The notes below the pieces were generated by a model, which was not told the DNA's origin, searched no databases, and was given only the letters and a program-made list of their open reading frames with translations. Position numbers and translations under genes: made by a program. A stretch of 19,873 nt of DNA from Candidatus Profundicultor aquiphilus (GTDB lineage: Bacteria > Atribacterota > Atribacteria > Atribacterales > Caldatribacteriaceae), in assembly GCA_013314795.1 (NCBI GenBank), contig JABUEZ010000005.1:1-19873 (forward strand), in the 5' to 3' direction. Shown piece after piece: positions 7,120 to 15,103 of the stretch. Position 1 is the stretch's first letter; each line of letters opens with the position of its first letter.

Positions 7120-8373
7120 ATGGTTGTGAAGCCCTCGTTTGGGGGACCGGGAGCGTATCTCATTGGTGAGGAAGAAAAGCAAGAGATTCTCGATGTACTT
7201 GAATCGGGGTATCTCTTTCGCTACGGTGCTGAAGACGACCCCAATTTCAAGAAAAAGGTTTACACTCTGGAAAAGGAGTTTGCGCAATTTATCGGGGTCA
7301 AGTATGCCGTAGCTGTAAACAGTGGAACAAGTGCGCTCCTCTGCACCCTGGCAGCGCTTGGCATTGGCCCAGGGGATGAGGTGCTTGTTCCCGGGTACAC
7401 CTTCATCGCTTCTATTTCCAGCATCATCATGATGCGGGCCATTCCGGTGCTCTGCGAGGTGGACGAGTCCCTGACTATCGACCCCAAGGATGTGGAACGG
7501 AAAATCACCGATAAGACGAAAGCCATCATGGCGGTGCACATGTTGGGAAACCCCTGCGATATGGAAGCAATTATGGATATTGCTCGAAAACATAACCTGG
7601 CAGTCATCGAGGACTGTGCTCAGGCTACTGGAGGAAGTTATCGCGGAAAGCGTCTGGGAAGCATTGGAAACATTGGGGCTTTTTCGTTGAATATTTTTAA
7701 AATGATTACCGCCGGAGATGGAGGTATGGTGGCCACCGACGATTATGACCTCTATGAGCGGGCTTTTGCCTTCCACGATCAGGGTCATAAACCCCTGCGT
7801 ATGGGAGTGGAAGTGGGGCAGCGGAGTATCGTGGGGCTTGACTTTCGCATGAACGAGTTGACCGGGGCGGTGGCGCTGGCGCAGCTACGCAAAATCGACC
7901 GGATTCTTGCCGCTCTGCGAGAGAAGAAACGAAAACTCAAAAACCTTCTTACCGGTCTTTCGGGTTTCACCTTCCACAGGATTAACGATGAAGATGGAGA
8001 ATGTGCTACGCTTCTCACACTTATTTTTGAGAGCAAGGAAAAAGCCGAAGCTTTTGCCGCCAAAATTGGCACCAAACCCCTGGCCTACTCCGGATGGCAT
8101 GTGTACAACAACATGGAGCAGATTCTGGGGAAGAAAACCTATACGGCATATCCCTGTCCCTATGAGTGCCCAGCCTACGGGAAAAAAATCGAATACCACG
8201 CTCATATGCTGCCGCAGACCGACGATCTCTTGTCTCGGTCGGTCAACATCAGTGTCGGGGTGGTGGACAAAGGTTTGGGTTCACCTTTTGGAATTACCAT
8301 TACTTCCTCCGATGAGGAAATTGGGCAGGTGGCCGAAACCATCCGGAAGCACGTGGTCACACTGAGAGGGTAG
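7120..8373 (+). CDS. DegT/DnrJ/EryC1/StrS-family PLP aminotransferase
   Basis: This 417-residue protein belongs to the sugar aminotransferase family, which transfers an amino group, usually from Glu or Gln, to a keto sugar or cyclitol, or runs in reverse. Family motifs are in order: VNSGTSALLCTLAALGIGPGD (67-87) for the PLP phosphate cradle, TFIAS (94-98), EDCAQATGGSYRGKRLGSIG (164-183) with the cofactor-ring Asp at 165, and NIFKMITAGDGGM (191-203) with the Schiff-base lysine K194. Length and motif spacing are normal for an intact enzyme. GGGAGG lies 9 nt before the ATG. It follows the ROK gene by 21 nt and precedes the methyltransferase by 5 nt. Members of this family usually build amino sugars for cell-surface or antibiotic synthesis, but there are no nucleotide-sugar genes nearby. 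Its place beside importer genes suggests a catabolic role here (inference). The exact substrate cannot be assigned. Confidence 0.9.
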   Translation: MVVKPSFGGPGAYLIGEEEKQEILDVLESGYLFRYGAEDDPNFKKKVYTLEKEFAQFIGVKYAVAVNSGTSALLCTLAALGIGPGDEVLVPGYTFIASISSIIMMRAIPVLCEVDESLTIDPKDVERKITDKTKAIMAVHMLGNPCDMEAIMDIARKHNLAVIEDCAQATGGSYRGKRLGSIGNIGAFSLNIFKMITAGDGGMVATDDYDLYERAFAFHDQGHKPLRMGVEVGQRSIVGLDFRMNELTGAVALAQLRKIDRILAALREKKRKLKNLLTGLSGFTFHRINDEDGECATLLTLIFESKEKAEAFAAKIGTKPLAYSGWHVYNNMEQILGKKTYTAYPCPYECPAYGKKIEYHAHMLPQTDDLLSRSVNISVGVVDKGLGSPFGITITSSDEEIGQVAETIRKHVVTLRG

Positions 8374-8378
8374 GGGTC

Positions 8379-9818
8379 ATGAAACTCAGCCGACTGGAAG
8401 TTTTATCCCCTGAGGAGATTAATCTCATCCACCAGCGTTCTCTGGACATTCTGGCAGAGGTGGGTATTCTCGTGGAGAGTGAAGCCGCTCGAGAACTTGT
8501 ACTTTCTCATGGGGGGAAGCTCAAAGACAAACGAGGCGTTGTGACCGTTCCTCCGAAACTTGTGGAGCGGTGCGTGAAGTTGCTTCCCCGGGAGGTACCC
8601 CTCTTTGACCGGGAAGGGAATCTCGCTTTTACCCTGGGTGACGGGGGGATGTACTGTGTAAGTGGTCACAATGCGGTGTTTATGCTCGACACCGAGCGGG
8701 GAGAACGGCGTGATTCTACCGTGCAGGATGTAGAACGGTTTGCGGTCATCTCCCAGGAAATGAGTGATATCGATATGGTGGGCGTTCCCCTCATGCCCCA
8801 GGACGTAACACCGCAGACTACCCTGCTTCATGCGATAGCAGCCATTTTCCGTAACGCCACTCGTCCCGTCTTTTTCTCCTCAGAGAGTGAAGCCATCAAC
8901 CGGGCAGTGATTGAAATGGGCAAGGCGGTTATGGGGAAAGCGACTCTGCAGGGCTCCTCGTGTCTTGTGAGCCAACTCTCCACCACAAGCCCCCTTTATT
9001 GGGAGAGAGGGGCGGTAGAAGCACTGCTCCTTGTGGCTCGAGAGGGAGTGCCACTTGATTTTCTCCCTCAGCCTATTGCTGGCTTGACCGCTCCCTATAC
9101 CCTGGCGGGATTACTCGCTGTGCACAATGCTGAGGTGCTTTCGGGGGTGGTGCTGGCGCAGCTTGTAAACCCTGGAACGCCGGTGATCTATGGGGCTGCC
9201 TGGACCACGTATGAGATGAAGCGGGCCAATGTGCTCATTGGAAGAGCGGAATCGTCCCTTTTGCGCATCGCCGGAGCGCAGATGGCTCACTTCTATGGTA
9301 TGCCCAGCCACACTACTGCCCCCGATACCGATGCGCACCTTCCCGACCAGCAGACCGCCTGGGAGAAGATGCTCTCCACAGTGGCAGGACTTATCGGAGG
9401 GAATGACATGGTGGTGAACCTGGGGATGTTCGGGACCGGAATGATCGTAAGCCTGGAACAGCTGGTCCTCGATAACGAAATGTACCGGATTGTGAAGCGA
9501 TTTGCTCGGGGCATTGAGGTTGACGAAAACCATATTGCCTTTGAGGTGATTCGTTCTGTCGGCCCACGAGGAGAGTTTTTGACTTCCGAACATACGCTGC
9601 GGTTCCTCCGGACCGGAGAGCACCAGGAGCTCTGGGTGAGTAGCGGAGCAAATTACGAGGGCTGGGTCAACGAAGGGCGAAAAAGCGTCTATGAGAAGGC
9701 TGCTGATATAGTGGTAAAGATTCTCCAGCGTGGTCCTCGCTTTCCCCTTTCTGAAGAAAAAGCCCGCTGCTTGCAGGAAATCATCATCGAAAGCGAGCGG
9801 CGGATGGGCGTTCACTAA
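8379..9818 (+). CDS. MttB-family (COG5598) methyltransferase, non-pyrrolysine type
   Basis: This 479-residue protein resembles trimethylamine methyltransferase MttB and its glycine-betaine and other quaternary-amine relatives. The N terminus LSPEEINLIHQRSLDILAEVG (9-29) and VTVPPKLVERCVKLLP (55-70) are typical family segments, as are SHTTAPDTDAHLPDQQTAWEK (310-330) and the glycine-rich stretch near 335-355. No in-frame TAG occurs, so it is a non-pyrrolysine member. In characterised examples these enzymes pass a methyl group from a quaternary amine to a corrinoid protein. No corrinoid-binding protein or partner methyltransferase is present in the window. The start has GAGGGTAGGGG just upstream, overlapping the end of the preceding gene. 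Gene order ties it to an aminotransferase, a sugar-isomerase-like protein and a polyamine-type importer. The substrate is unknown, and some relatives may not be methyltransferases at all. Confidence 0.85.
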   Translation: MKLSRLEVLSPEEINLIHQRSLDILAEVGILVESEAARELVLSHGGKLKDKRGVVTVPPKLVERCVKLLPREVPLFDREGNLAFTLGDGGMYCVSGHNAVFMLDTERGERRDSTVQDVERFAVISQEMSDIDMVGVPLMPQDVTPQTTLLHAIAAIFRNATRPVFFSSESEAINRAVIEMGKAVMGKATLQGSSCLVSQLSTTSPLYWERGAVEALLLVAREGVPLDFLPQPIAGLTAPYTLAGLLAVHNAEVLSGVVLAQLVNPGTPVIYGAAWTTYEMKRANVLIGRAESSLLRIAGAQMAHFYGMPSHTTAPDTDAHLPDQQTAWEKMLSTVAGLIGGNDMVVNLGMFGTGMIVSLEQLVLDNEMYRIVKRFARGIEVDENHIAFEVIRSVGPRGEFLTSEHTLRFLRTGEHQELWVSSGANYEGWVNEGRKSVYEKAADIVVKILQRGPRFPLSEEKARCLQEIIIESERRMGVH

Positions 9819-9835
9819 AAGGAGGTGGTGGTGGA

Positions 9836-11140
9836 ATGGTCAAACCCCGCATGGGGCTTTTGGGTCTTGCTGGAAAGCTTGAAGTCGGTTTTGGAGAAGC
9901 GCTGTCCCTCGTGAAGCGTCTGGGAACGGTACTCGGGCAGTTTGGGGATGTGGTGTCGCCATACCTTGTGCTCTCTGATGCCGAAACGGTCAGGGAAGCG
10001 ATACGGTTTTTCCAGGGACAGGAATACGACCTTCTTGTGGTTGCCGTGGCCACCTGGAGCGAGGATCACCATCTTCTGGACTTTCTGGAAGTTTTACCCT
10101 GCTACGTCCTTCTGTGGGCCTTTCCAGCAGTTGATACCGGCTCGTTGTGTGGGGTGCATCAGATCGCCTGTGTGTTGAAAGAACTGGGTCTCCCCTATGC
10201 TGCGGTCTATGGAGAACCGGAGGATGAACTTGCTCTGCAAGAAGCCAGGGTAATCATCCGGACACTGGCATTGCGGCGCTTTTTGCGAACTGTCAAAATC
10301 GGGGTTATCGGTGGGCGGATTCACGGCATGACGGAAATTGCCTTTGACGAGCTGGAGCTTAAGGCTCGCACCGGGGTGCGTCTCATCAATCTGAGTGAAA
10401 TGGAGTTGGTGGGACGGGTGGAAAATGTCGATGTGTGGAGGGCAGAGGAGGAATGGCAAGAGGTGAAAGCCAGGGTGGGCGTGGTGAATTCGGTGGACGA
10501 AGCTGGGATTGAAGCCATGCGTTACTTCCTGGCTTTGAAGGGTCTCGTGGAAGAGTTTGACCTGCAGGGGTTGTGTGTGCGCTGTTACCCTGACTTCATG
10601 GGCCGGGTGTGCCTGGCGTATTCCCTTCTTGCCGAAGAGGGTATCGTCTGTGGTTGTGAGGGAGATGCGGCGAACACCATAGCCATGAAACTTCTTTTTG
10701 AGTTAACCGGGGAGCCAGTACACAACACCGATTTGCTCTATCCTGATCCTGCGACAAAGACGGTGCTCTTCTCCCATTGTGGCTCAGGGGCTTTTTCCCT
10801 GGCATCTTCTTCGAAATTTATCCAGCTTGCGCCGGTGCGTCTCATGGACCGGGGTGTCTGTGCCTTGTTTCCTTCTCGACCAGGACCGGTGACTTTGGTG
10901 AATCTGGTGGGACGCAGGGGGACGCTGCGGCTTTCTACCTGGTACGGAGAAGCGGTGGAAACCGGAATGGAGTTTCCCGGAAATCCCCTCAAGGTACGCT
11001 TTGCCACAGATTTTGCCCTGACCAACCGACGGATTCTCGAAGAAGGAATCGGCCACCACTGGATGGCCGGCTATGGCGATGTGCGAAGGGAACTTGAGCT
11101 TTACTGTGGTCTCTCCAGCATTCGCTATATTGGGTTGTAG
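9836..11140 (+). CDS. L-fucose/L-arabinose isomerase-like protein (COG2407 family)
   Basis: This 434-residue protein resembles the L-fucose isomerase superfamily, which interconverts aldoses and ketoses with a divalent metal. Supporting segments are GSLCGVHQIACVLKELGLPY (102-121), the C-terminal VCGCEGDAANTIAMKLLFEL (271-290), then DLLYPDP and LFSHCGSGA (311-319). E275 and D299 are 24 residues apart, the same spacing I recall for the metal-binding Glu and Asp of E. coli FucI, and H314 could be a third ligand. It is shorter than FucI (about 590 residues) and close to the compact COG2407 proteins, some of which are of unknown function. AAAGGAGG lies upstream of the ATG at 9836 and 17 nt separate it from the methyltransferase stop. 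In context it may process the carbon skeleton of the imported compound. Isomerase activity is not proven by motif alone. Confidence 0.78.
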   Translation: MVKPRMGLLGLAGKLEVGFGEALSLVKRLGTVLGQFGDVVSPYLVLSDAETVREAIRFFQGQEYDLLVVAVATWSEDHHLLDFLEVLPCYVLLWAFPAVDTGSLCGVHQIACVLKELGLPYAAVYGEPEDELALQEARVIIRTLALRRFLRTVKIGVIGGRIHGMTEIAFDELELKARTGVRLINLSEMELVGRVENVDVWRAEEEWQEVKARVGVVNSVDEAGIEAMRYFLALKGLVEEFDLQGLCVRCYPDFMGRVCLAYSLLAEEGIVCGCEGDAANTIAMKLLFELTGEPVHNTDLLYPDPATKTVLFSHCGSGAFSLASSSKFIQLAPVRLMDRGVCALFPSRPGPVTLVNLVGRRGTLRLSTWYGEAVETGMEFPGNPLKVRFATDFALTNRRILEEGIGHHWMAGYGDVRRELELYCGLSSIRYIGL

Positions 11141-11172
11141 GAAAGTATAACAATGAAGGAGGAGGAAGGAAT

Positions 11173-12234
11173 ATGACTTTCAAAACTCTGGTATGTTTTG
11201 TGGTGCTTGGTATTCTTCTTTTCGGTGTGGTAGGTATTGCCCTTGGGCAGGGGGTTCTTAATATCCTCTGCTTTCAGGGTTATACCGAGGATGTCTGGGT
11301 GAAAGAGTTCGAACGGCAAACCGGCATCAAGGTGAATGCCACGTATGCTGGAACGGTGGAAGAGATGTTCACCAAAGCGGCCGCTGGTGGCGGTCTCTAC
11401 GATCTTGTGTCCATCGATTGTGGCTCGGTAGAACGTTACTACAAGCATGGACTCTTACAACCTATTGACTTGTCTCTGGTGCCGAACTGGAGCAAACTCA
11501 GCAAGAAGTTCCAGGAAATTGACTTCACAATGTTTGAGGGGAAGCCATACCATGCTCCGTTTGTATGGGGTTCCAATAACATTGTGTACAACAAGGGTGC
11601 CGTGGGTGAACTTCCCCCCACCTGGGCGGTGCTGTGGGATCCCAAATACAAAGGGCAGATTTCCATTACCGATGAAGCCAATAACAACGTCGTCGTGGCG
11701 GCCATTGCCCTGGGTTTCCCTGACCCTTACAATTTGACCCCGGAGCAGATGATGAAGGTGCGGGAGAAACTCCTTGAGATCAAGCGAAATCTGCGTACCC
11801 TCACCGTAGGTTTTGACTCGGAAAAAAGCGTTCTGGGAAGTGGAGAAACGAATCTCACCCTTTCTGGATATGATTCTGGGCTCCTGCTCTATTGCCGTGA
11901 TGAACTCGGGATGGATGTGAGTCGTCTCACCCCGAAAGAAGGCATCTACGTCTGGGTGGATGGATGGGTGATTCTCAGGGATGCCAAAAATGTGGAAGCA
12001 GCCCATAAGTGGATTGACTTCATGCTGTCCGACTTTGCTCAACAGGAACTGGCCAAGTTCATGGGTTTTGGGGCAGCCACACCAGCAGCCAAGGAAGTCC
12101 TTGATCCCATGGTGGTGGAACTTTGTTACTACGATGACATTGACCGAGTACCAGTACCGGTATTCCTGATGAAAAATCCGGAAGATTTTGAAGCTCGAGT
12201 GAACCTGTGGAATGAGATCAAAGCAACCCCGTGA
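11173..12234 (+). CDS. PotD-like ABC transporter substrate-binding protein
   Basis: This 353-residue extracellular solute-binding protein is of the spermidine/putrescine (PotD/PotF) group. A signal peptide is clear: a short N terminus with one Lys, a hydrophobic stretch at about 6-23, and a likely cleavage near the ALGQ at 23-26. The mature start has the family pattern: LNILCFQGYTEDVWVKEFER, TGIKVNATYAGTVEEMFTK and YDLVSIDCG. It would bind substrate outside the membrane and deliver it to the two permeases encoded downstream. GAAGGAGGAGGAAGG precedes the ATG by a few bases. A perfect palindrome follows the stop and may raise its expression over the other transporter genes. The family binds polyamines but also iron complexes, thiamine, phosphonates, mannopine and opine-like compounds, so the ligand remains open. 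Confidence 0.9.
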   Translation: MTFKTLVCFVVLGILLFGVVGIALGQGVLNILCFQGYTEDVWVKEFERQTGIKVNATYAGTVEEMFTKAAAGGGLYDLVSIDCGSVERYYKHGLLQPIDLSLVPNWSKLSKKFQEIDFTMFEGKPYHAPFVWGSNNIVYNKGAVGELPPTWAVLWDPKYKGQISITDEANNNVVVAAIALGFPDPYNLTPEQMMKVREKLLEIKRNLRTLTVGFDSEKSVLGSGETNLTLSGYDSGLLLYCRDELGMDVSRLTPKEGIYVWVDGWVILRDAKNVEAAHKWIDFMLSDFAQQELAKFMGFGAATPAAKEVLDPMVVELCYYDDIDRVPVPVFLMKNPEDFEARVNLWNEIKATP

Positions 12235-12255
12235 CATCTCTCTTTCCGTTTTAAT

Positions 12256-12285
12256 CTCTGGGCTGAGAAATTTCTCAGCCCAGAG
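12256..12285 (+). repeat. Perfect 30-nt palindrome between binding-protein and ATPase genes
   Basis: CTCTGGGCTGAGAAA is followed immediately by its exact reverse complement, giving a hairpin of up to 13 bp with a small A+T loop. No T tract follows. Instead, the ribosome binding site of the ATPase gene (GAGGTG, 12289-12294) comes directly after. It is more likely an mRNA-stabilising or attenuating stem-loop than a full terminator. It lies in the only gap above 32 nt in the 5896-15089 cluster. Confidence 0.75.
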
Positions 12286-12302
12286 GATGAGGTGAAAGAA
12301 CC

Positions 12303-13430
12303 ATGGAAGAAACTCCAGCCATCAAACTGAGCGGTATTACCAAGTGGTACGGTTCAGTGCAGGCAGTTTGCTCTGTGAATCTCGATATTCGCCAGGGGGA
12401 GTTCTTCTCTCTTCTTGGTCCCTCCGGTTGTGGAAAAACGACCACTCTACGTGTGATCGCTGGGCTGGAAAGCCCCACCGCGGGAAGGGTTTATCTCGAA
12501 GGAGAAGACGTGACCGATGTTCCACCCTATCGTCGTAACGTCAATACCGTTTTTCAGGACTATGCCCTTTTCCCCCACATGACCGTGGAAGAGAACATCT
12601 ATTTTCCTCTTCGCATGCGGAAAATCAGTCGTGTTGAAGCGCGGCCCATGATTCAGGAAGCGCTGGCTCTTGTGAATATGAGTGGCTTTGAGAAACGTTA
12701 CCCCCATCAGTTATCCGGTGGACAGCGCCAGCGGATAGCGCTGGCCAGAGCCCTCGTAAATCGGCCGAAGGCGCTCCTGCTTGATGAACCCTTAGGGGCG
12801 CTTGATTTTAAACTGCGGGTGGCCATGCAGAAGGTTCTCAAGGATATCCAGCGGAACGTCCGGATTACCTTTGTTTACGTGACTCACGATCAAACTGAAG
12901 CCATCACCATGTCGGACCGCATCTGTGTGATGAAGGATGGTCTCATCCATCAGGTGGGTACTTCAGAGGAAATTTACAACTCCCCCTCCTCGATTTTTGT
13001 GGCCGGCTTCATCGGAGATATGAATTTCATGGAAGGAGTGGTAACGGAACGCCATGGGGACGAAGTGGTGGTTGACGTGAACGGGTTTATCATACGGAGT
13101 GGAAGACCCATGGGAAATTTTGTGGTCGGGGAAAAAGTGATGGTCTGTGTTCGTCCGGAGAAAATCTGTGCTCAAGATGTCTGTAACCTGGAGGACATGC
13201 AGCGTTTTGATAACCGTTTCCAGGCCGTTATTACCCGGATTGTCTTTCGGGGGAACGATTACGAGATCACCGTGGGGCTCGGCGAAGCCAGTATGCGACT
13301 GATAGAGAGTGCTTCGGACTTCAAGGGGGAGAACGAAGGTGACTCGCTCTATGTGGGTTTTCTGAAAGAAGATGTCCTGCTCTATCCCCTTCAGGCTGAG
13401 GAGGAAAAAACCCATGAACAGCTCGATTGA
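12303..13430 (+). CDS. potA: PotA-like ABC transporter ATP-binding protein
   Basis: This 375-residue ATPase would power the polyamine-type importer encoded with it. Walker A GPSGCGKT (39-46), Q-loop Q85, the LSGGQRQR signature (137-144), Walker B ALLLDEP (157-163) and the switch histidine in VTHDQTEA (H195) are all present. After about residue 240 a C-terminal TOBE-type regulatory domain follows (MEGVVTERHG, RPEKICAQ), as in PotA, MalK and FbpC proteins. GAGGTG lies 8 nt before the ATG, right after the palindrome. Its last 17 nt overlap the next gene. The general PotA/CysA/FbpC group cannot be separated by motif; the potA label rests on the PotD-type partner and paired permeases. Confidence 0.93.
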   Translation: MEETPAIKLSGITKWYGSVQAVCSVNLDIRQGEFFSLLGPSGCGKTTTLRVIAGLESPTAGRVYLEGEDVTDVPPYRRNVNTVFQDYALFPHMTVEENIYFPLRMRKISRVEARPMIQEALALVNMSGFEKRYPHQLSGGQRQRIALARALVNRPKALLLDEPLGALDFKLRVAMQKVLKDIQRNVRITFVYVTHDQTEAITMSDRICVMKDGLIHQVGTSEEIYNSPSSIFVAGFIGDMNFMEGVVTERHGDEVVVDVNGFIIRSGRPMGNFVVGEKVMVCVRPEKICAQDVCNLEDMQRFDNRFQAVITRIVFRGNDYEITVGLGEASMRLIESASDFKGENEGDSLYVGFLKEDVLLYPLQAEEEKTHEQLD

Positions 13431-14298
13431 AAATACCTGTCCTGGTCCGAAGAAATCGTGGAATCGGGCCCTGCTTCAAGGTTTACCGATTTTTATGTGG
13501 ATGCTCCTTCTCATCCTGGTACCGCTGGCCATCATGTTTGTAACCAGCTTCTTCGTGAAAGAAGGTGTCCAGGTGGTTCACCGCCTGACTTTGCGCAATT
13601 ACCTGGAGTTTTTCACCAATCCCATCTATCTCCCCATCTTTTTCCGGACCATCTTTCTGGCCTTGAGTGTTTCTCTGACTGCTTTGCTTCTTGCCTATCC
13701 GCTGGCCTTCTTTATCTCCCGAAAGGTGACCCGCTTTCGCAGTCAGCTCTACATGATGGTGATTGTCCCCCTCTGGATCAGTTACCTGGTGCGCATCGTG
13801 GCCTGGCGAACCATCCTCGGCCGGGTAGGGGTATTGAATTCTTTGCTCCTTGCTCTTGGCCTTATCCGGGAACCGCTTCCCTTTCTCATTTATAGCCCTT
13901 TCGCGGTCTATCTGACCCTGATTCATATTGCTCTGCCTTTCGTGTTCATTTCGGTGTTCAGTTCTCTGGAGAAAATTCCCTCCAACCTTTTGGATGCTAC
14001 GTCCGACCTGGGGGCCAATAGCTTTCAGACTTTCCGTCACGTGATTCTTCCCCTCTCGATGCCGGGAGTGGTGAGCGGTTTTACTCTGGCTTTCGTCATC
14101 GCTCTGGGGGATTATATCATTCCCCAGCAGCTGGGGGGTCTGAACGGCTTAATGTTCGGTAATTTGATTGTTTCTCAGTTCGGATATGCCTTTAACTGGC
14201 CTCTGGGGGCGGCGCTGGGGTTCATCATGTTTGCGGTAGCAGTGGCCATTCTCTTTTTCTCCCAGAAGTTGGGTTCTTCGGAGGGATTTCTGGAATGA
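13414..14298 (+). CDS. potB: PotB-like ABC transporter permease
   Basis: This 294-residue inner-membrane permease has about six transmembrane segments. The first is near residues 23-45 (LPIFMWMLLLILVPLAIMF). The EAA loop that contacts the ATPase is LDATSDLGANSFQTFRHVIL followed by PLSMPG. The start at 13414 is chosen because GAGGAGG (13399-13405) sits 8 nt upstream. A frame-matched ATG at 13372 lies inside the ATPase gene without a ribosome binding site. It overlaps the ATPase gene by 17 nt and the next permease by 4 nt (ATGA), indicating translational coupling. It forms the translocation channel with the following permease. Confidence 0.92.
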   Translation: MNSSIENTCPGPKKSWNRALLQGLPIFMWMLLLILVPLAIMFVTSFFVKEGVQVVHRLTLRNYLEFFTNPIYLPIFFRTIFLALSVSLTALLLAYPLAFFISRKVTRFRSQLYMMVIVPLWISYLVRIVAWRTILGRVGVLNSLLLALGLIREPLPFLIYSPFAVYLTLIHIALPFVFISVFSSLEKIPSNLLDATSDLGANSFQTFRHVILPLSMPGVVSGFTLAFVIALGDYIIPQQLGGLNGLMFGNLIVSQFGYAFNWPLGAALGFIMFAVAVAILFFSQKLGSSEGFLE

Positions 14299-15089
14299 AG
14301 AGGACCGGTACTTTCTCTTTTTTGCGAACATACAGTGTTCTGGTGTATTTTTTCCTCTACTTTCCGCTTCTCGTAGTTTTTCTCTATTCCCTGAACGCTT
14401 CCCGTTCTACTGTCCGCTTTGAAGGTTTAACCCTGGCATGGTACAGCAGGCTTTTCCACAATCCCGCACTCCTGGAGGCTCTCTTCAATTCCCTCAAGGT
14501 TTCCGCGGTGGCGGTATCCTTTGCAGTGGTAGTGGGAACTACCGGAGCGCTCTTTCTCAACCGGGTGGAGTTTAAAGGGAAGGCCCTTTTTCGGAGTCTT
14601 TCCATGCTTCCCATCATCCTCCCCGGGATCATTGTGGGCCTTTCCTTGCTTGTGTTTTTCATCAACCTGCGCTTGCAACTTTCCCTCTGGACGGTGATGC
14701 TCGGGCATATGACCTTCACCACCCCGGTGGTGATGTTCCAGGTGCTGGCGCGCCTCCAGCGTCTCTCCCGAAATCTGGAAAACGCCGCCATGGACCTGGG
14801 AGCCAAGCCACATCAGGCTTTTCTCTATGTAACCCTGCCTATGATTAAACGGGCCATTGTGGGTGGAGCATTGCTCGCCTTCACCATGTCTTTTGATGAG
14901 ATCATCATCACCTTCTTTCTCATCGGTACCACCAACACTCTCCCGGTCTATCTTTACGGGATGCTCCGTTTTGGGCTTTCACCGGAAGTGTACGCCATTT
15001 CCACCATTGTTCTCGGTTTTTCTCTTTTGCTTATCCTTTTCATGGCCCGTTACACCGGTACTGGTGAAGAGATCTATGGAAAACGTTAA
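14295..15089 (+). CDS. potC: PotC-like ABC transporter permease
   Basis: This 264-residue permease is the second channel subunit of the polyamine-type importer. It starts with a hydrophobic segment (VLVYFFLYFPLLVVFLYSLN, about 12-31) and has about six membrane spans. NAAMDLGAKPHQAFLYVTLP is the EAA loop. Its ATG overlaps the stop of the upstream permease in an ATGA arrangement, so it is translated by coupling. It is the last gene of the cluster; a minus-strand gene ends 14 nt away, so the two are convergent with little room for a terminator, and I see no clear one. Confidence 0.92.
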   Translation: MKRTGTFSFLRTYSVLVYFFLYFPLLVVFLYSLNASRSTVRFEGLTLAWYSRLFHNPALLEALFNSLKVSAVAVSFAVVVGTTGALFLNRVEFKGKALFRSLSMLPIILPGIIVGLSLLVFFINLRLQLSLWTVMLGHMTFTTPVVMFQVLARLQRLSRNLENAAMDLGAKPHQAFLYVTLPMIKRAIVGGALLAFTMSFDEIIITFFLIGTTNTLPVYLYGMLRFGLSPEVYAISTIVLGFSLLLILFMARYTGTGEEIYGKR

Positions 15090-15103
15090 ACCGTTAAGAC
15101 ACA

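Noticed and set aside
7036..7788. 250-codon minus-strand frame opposite the aminotransferase gene
   Set aside because: It lies opposite a gene with full PLP-enzyme motifs and has no family pattern of its own.
11153..11176. Seven-codon micro-frame (MKEEEGI) overlapping the PotD-like start as ATGA
   Set aside because: Its codons are simply the purine-rich Shine-Dalgarno of the next gene and it has no ribosome binding site itself.
11455..12237. 260-codon minus-strand frame opposite the PotD-like gene
   Set aside because: Antisense shadow of a gene with a clear signal peptide and binding-protein motifs.
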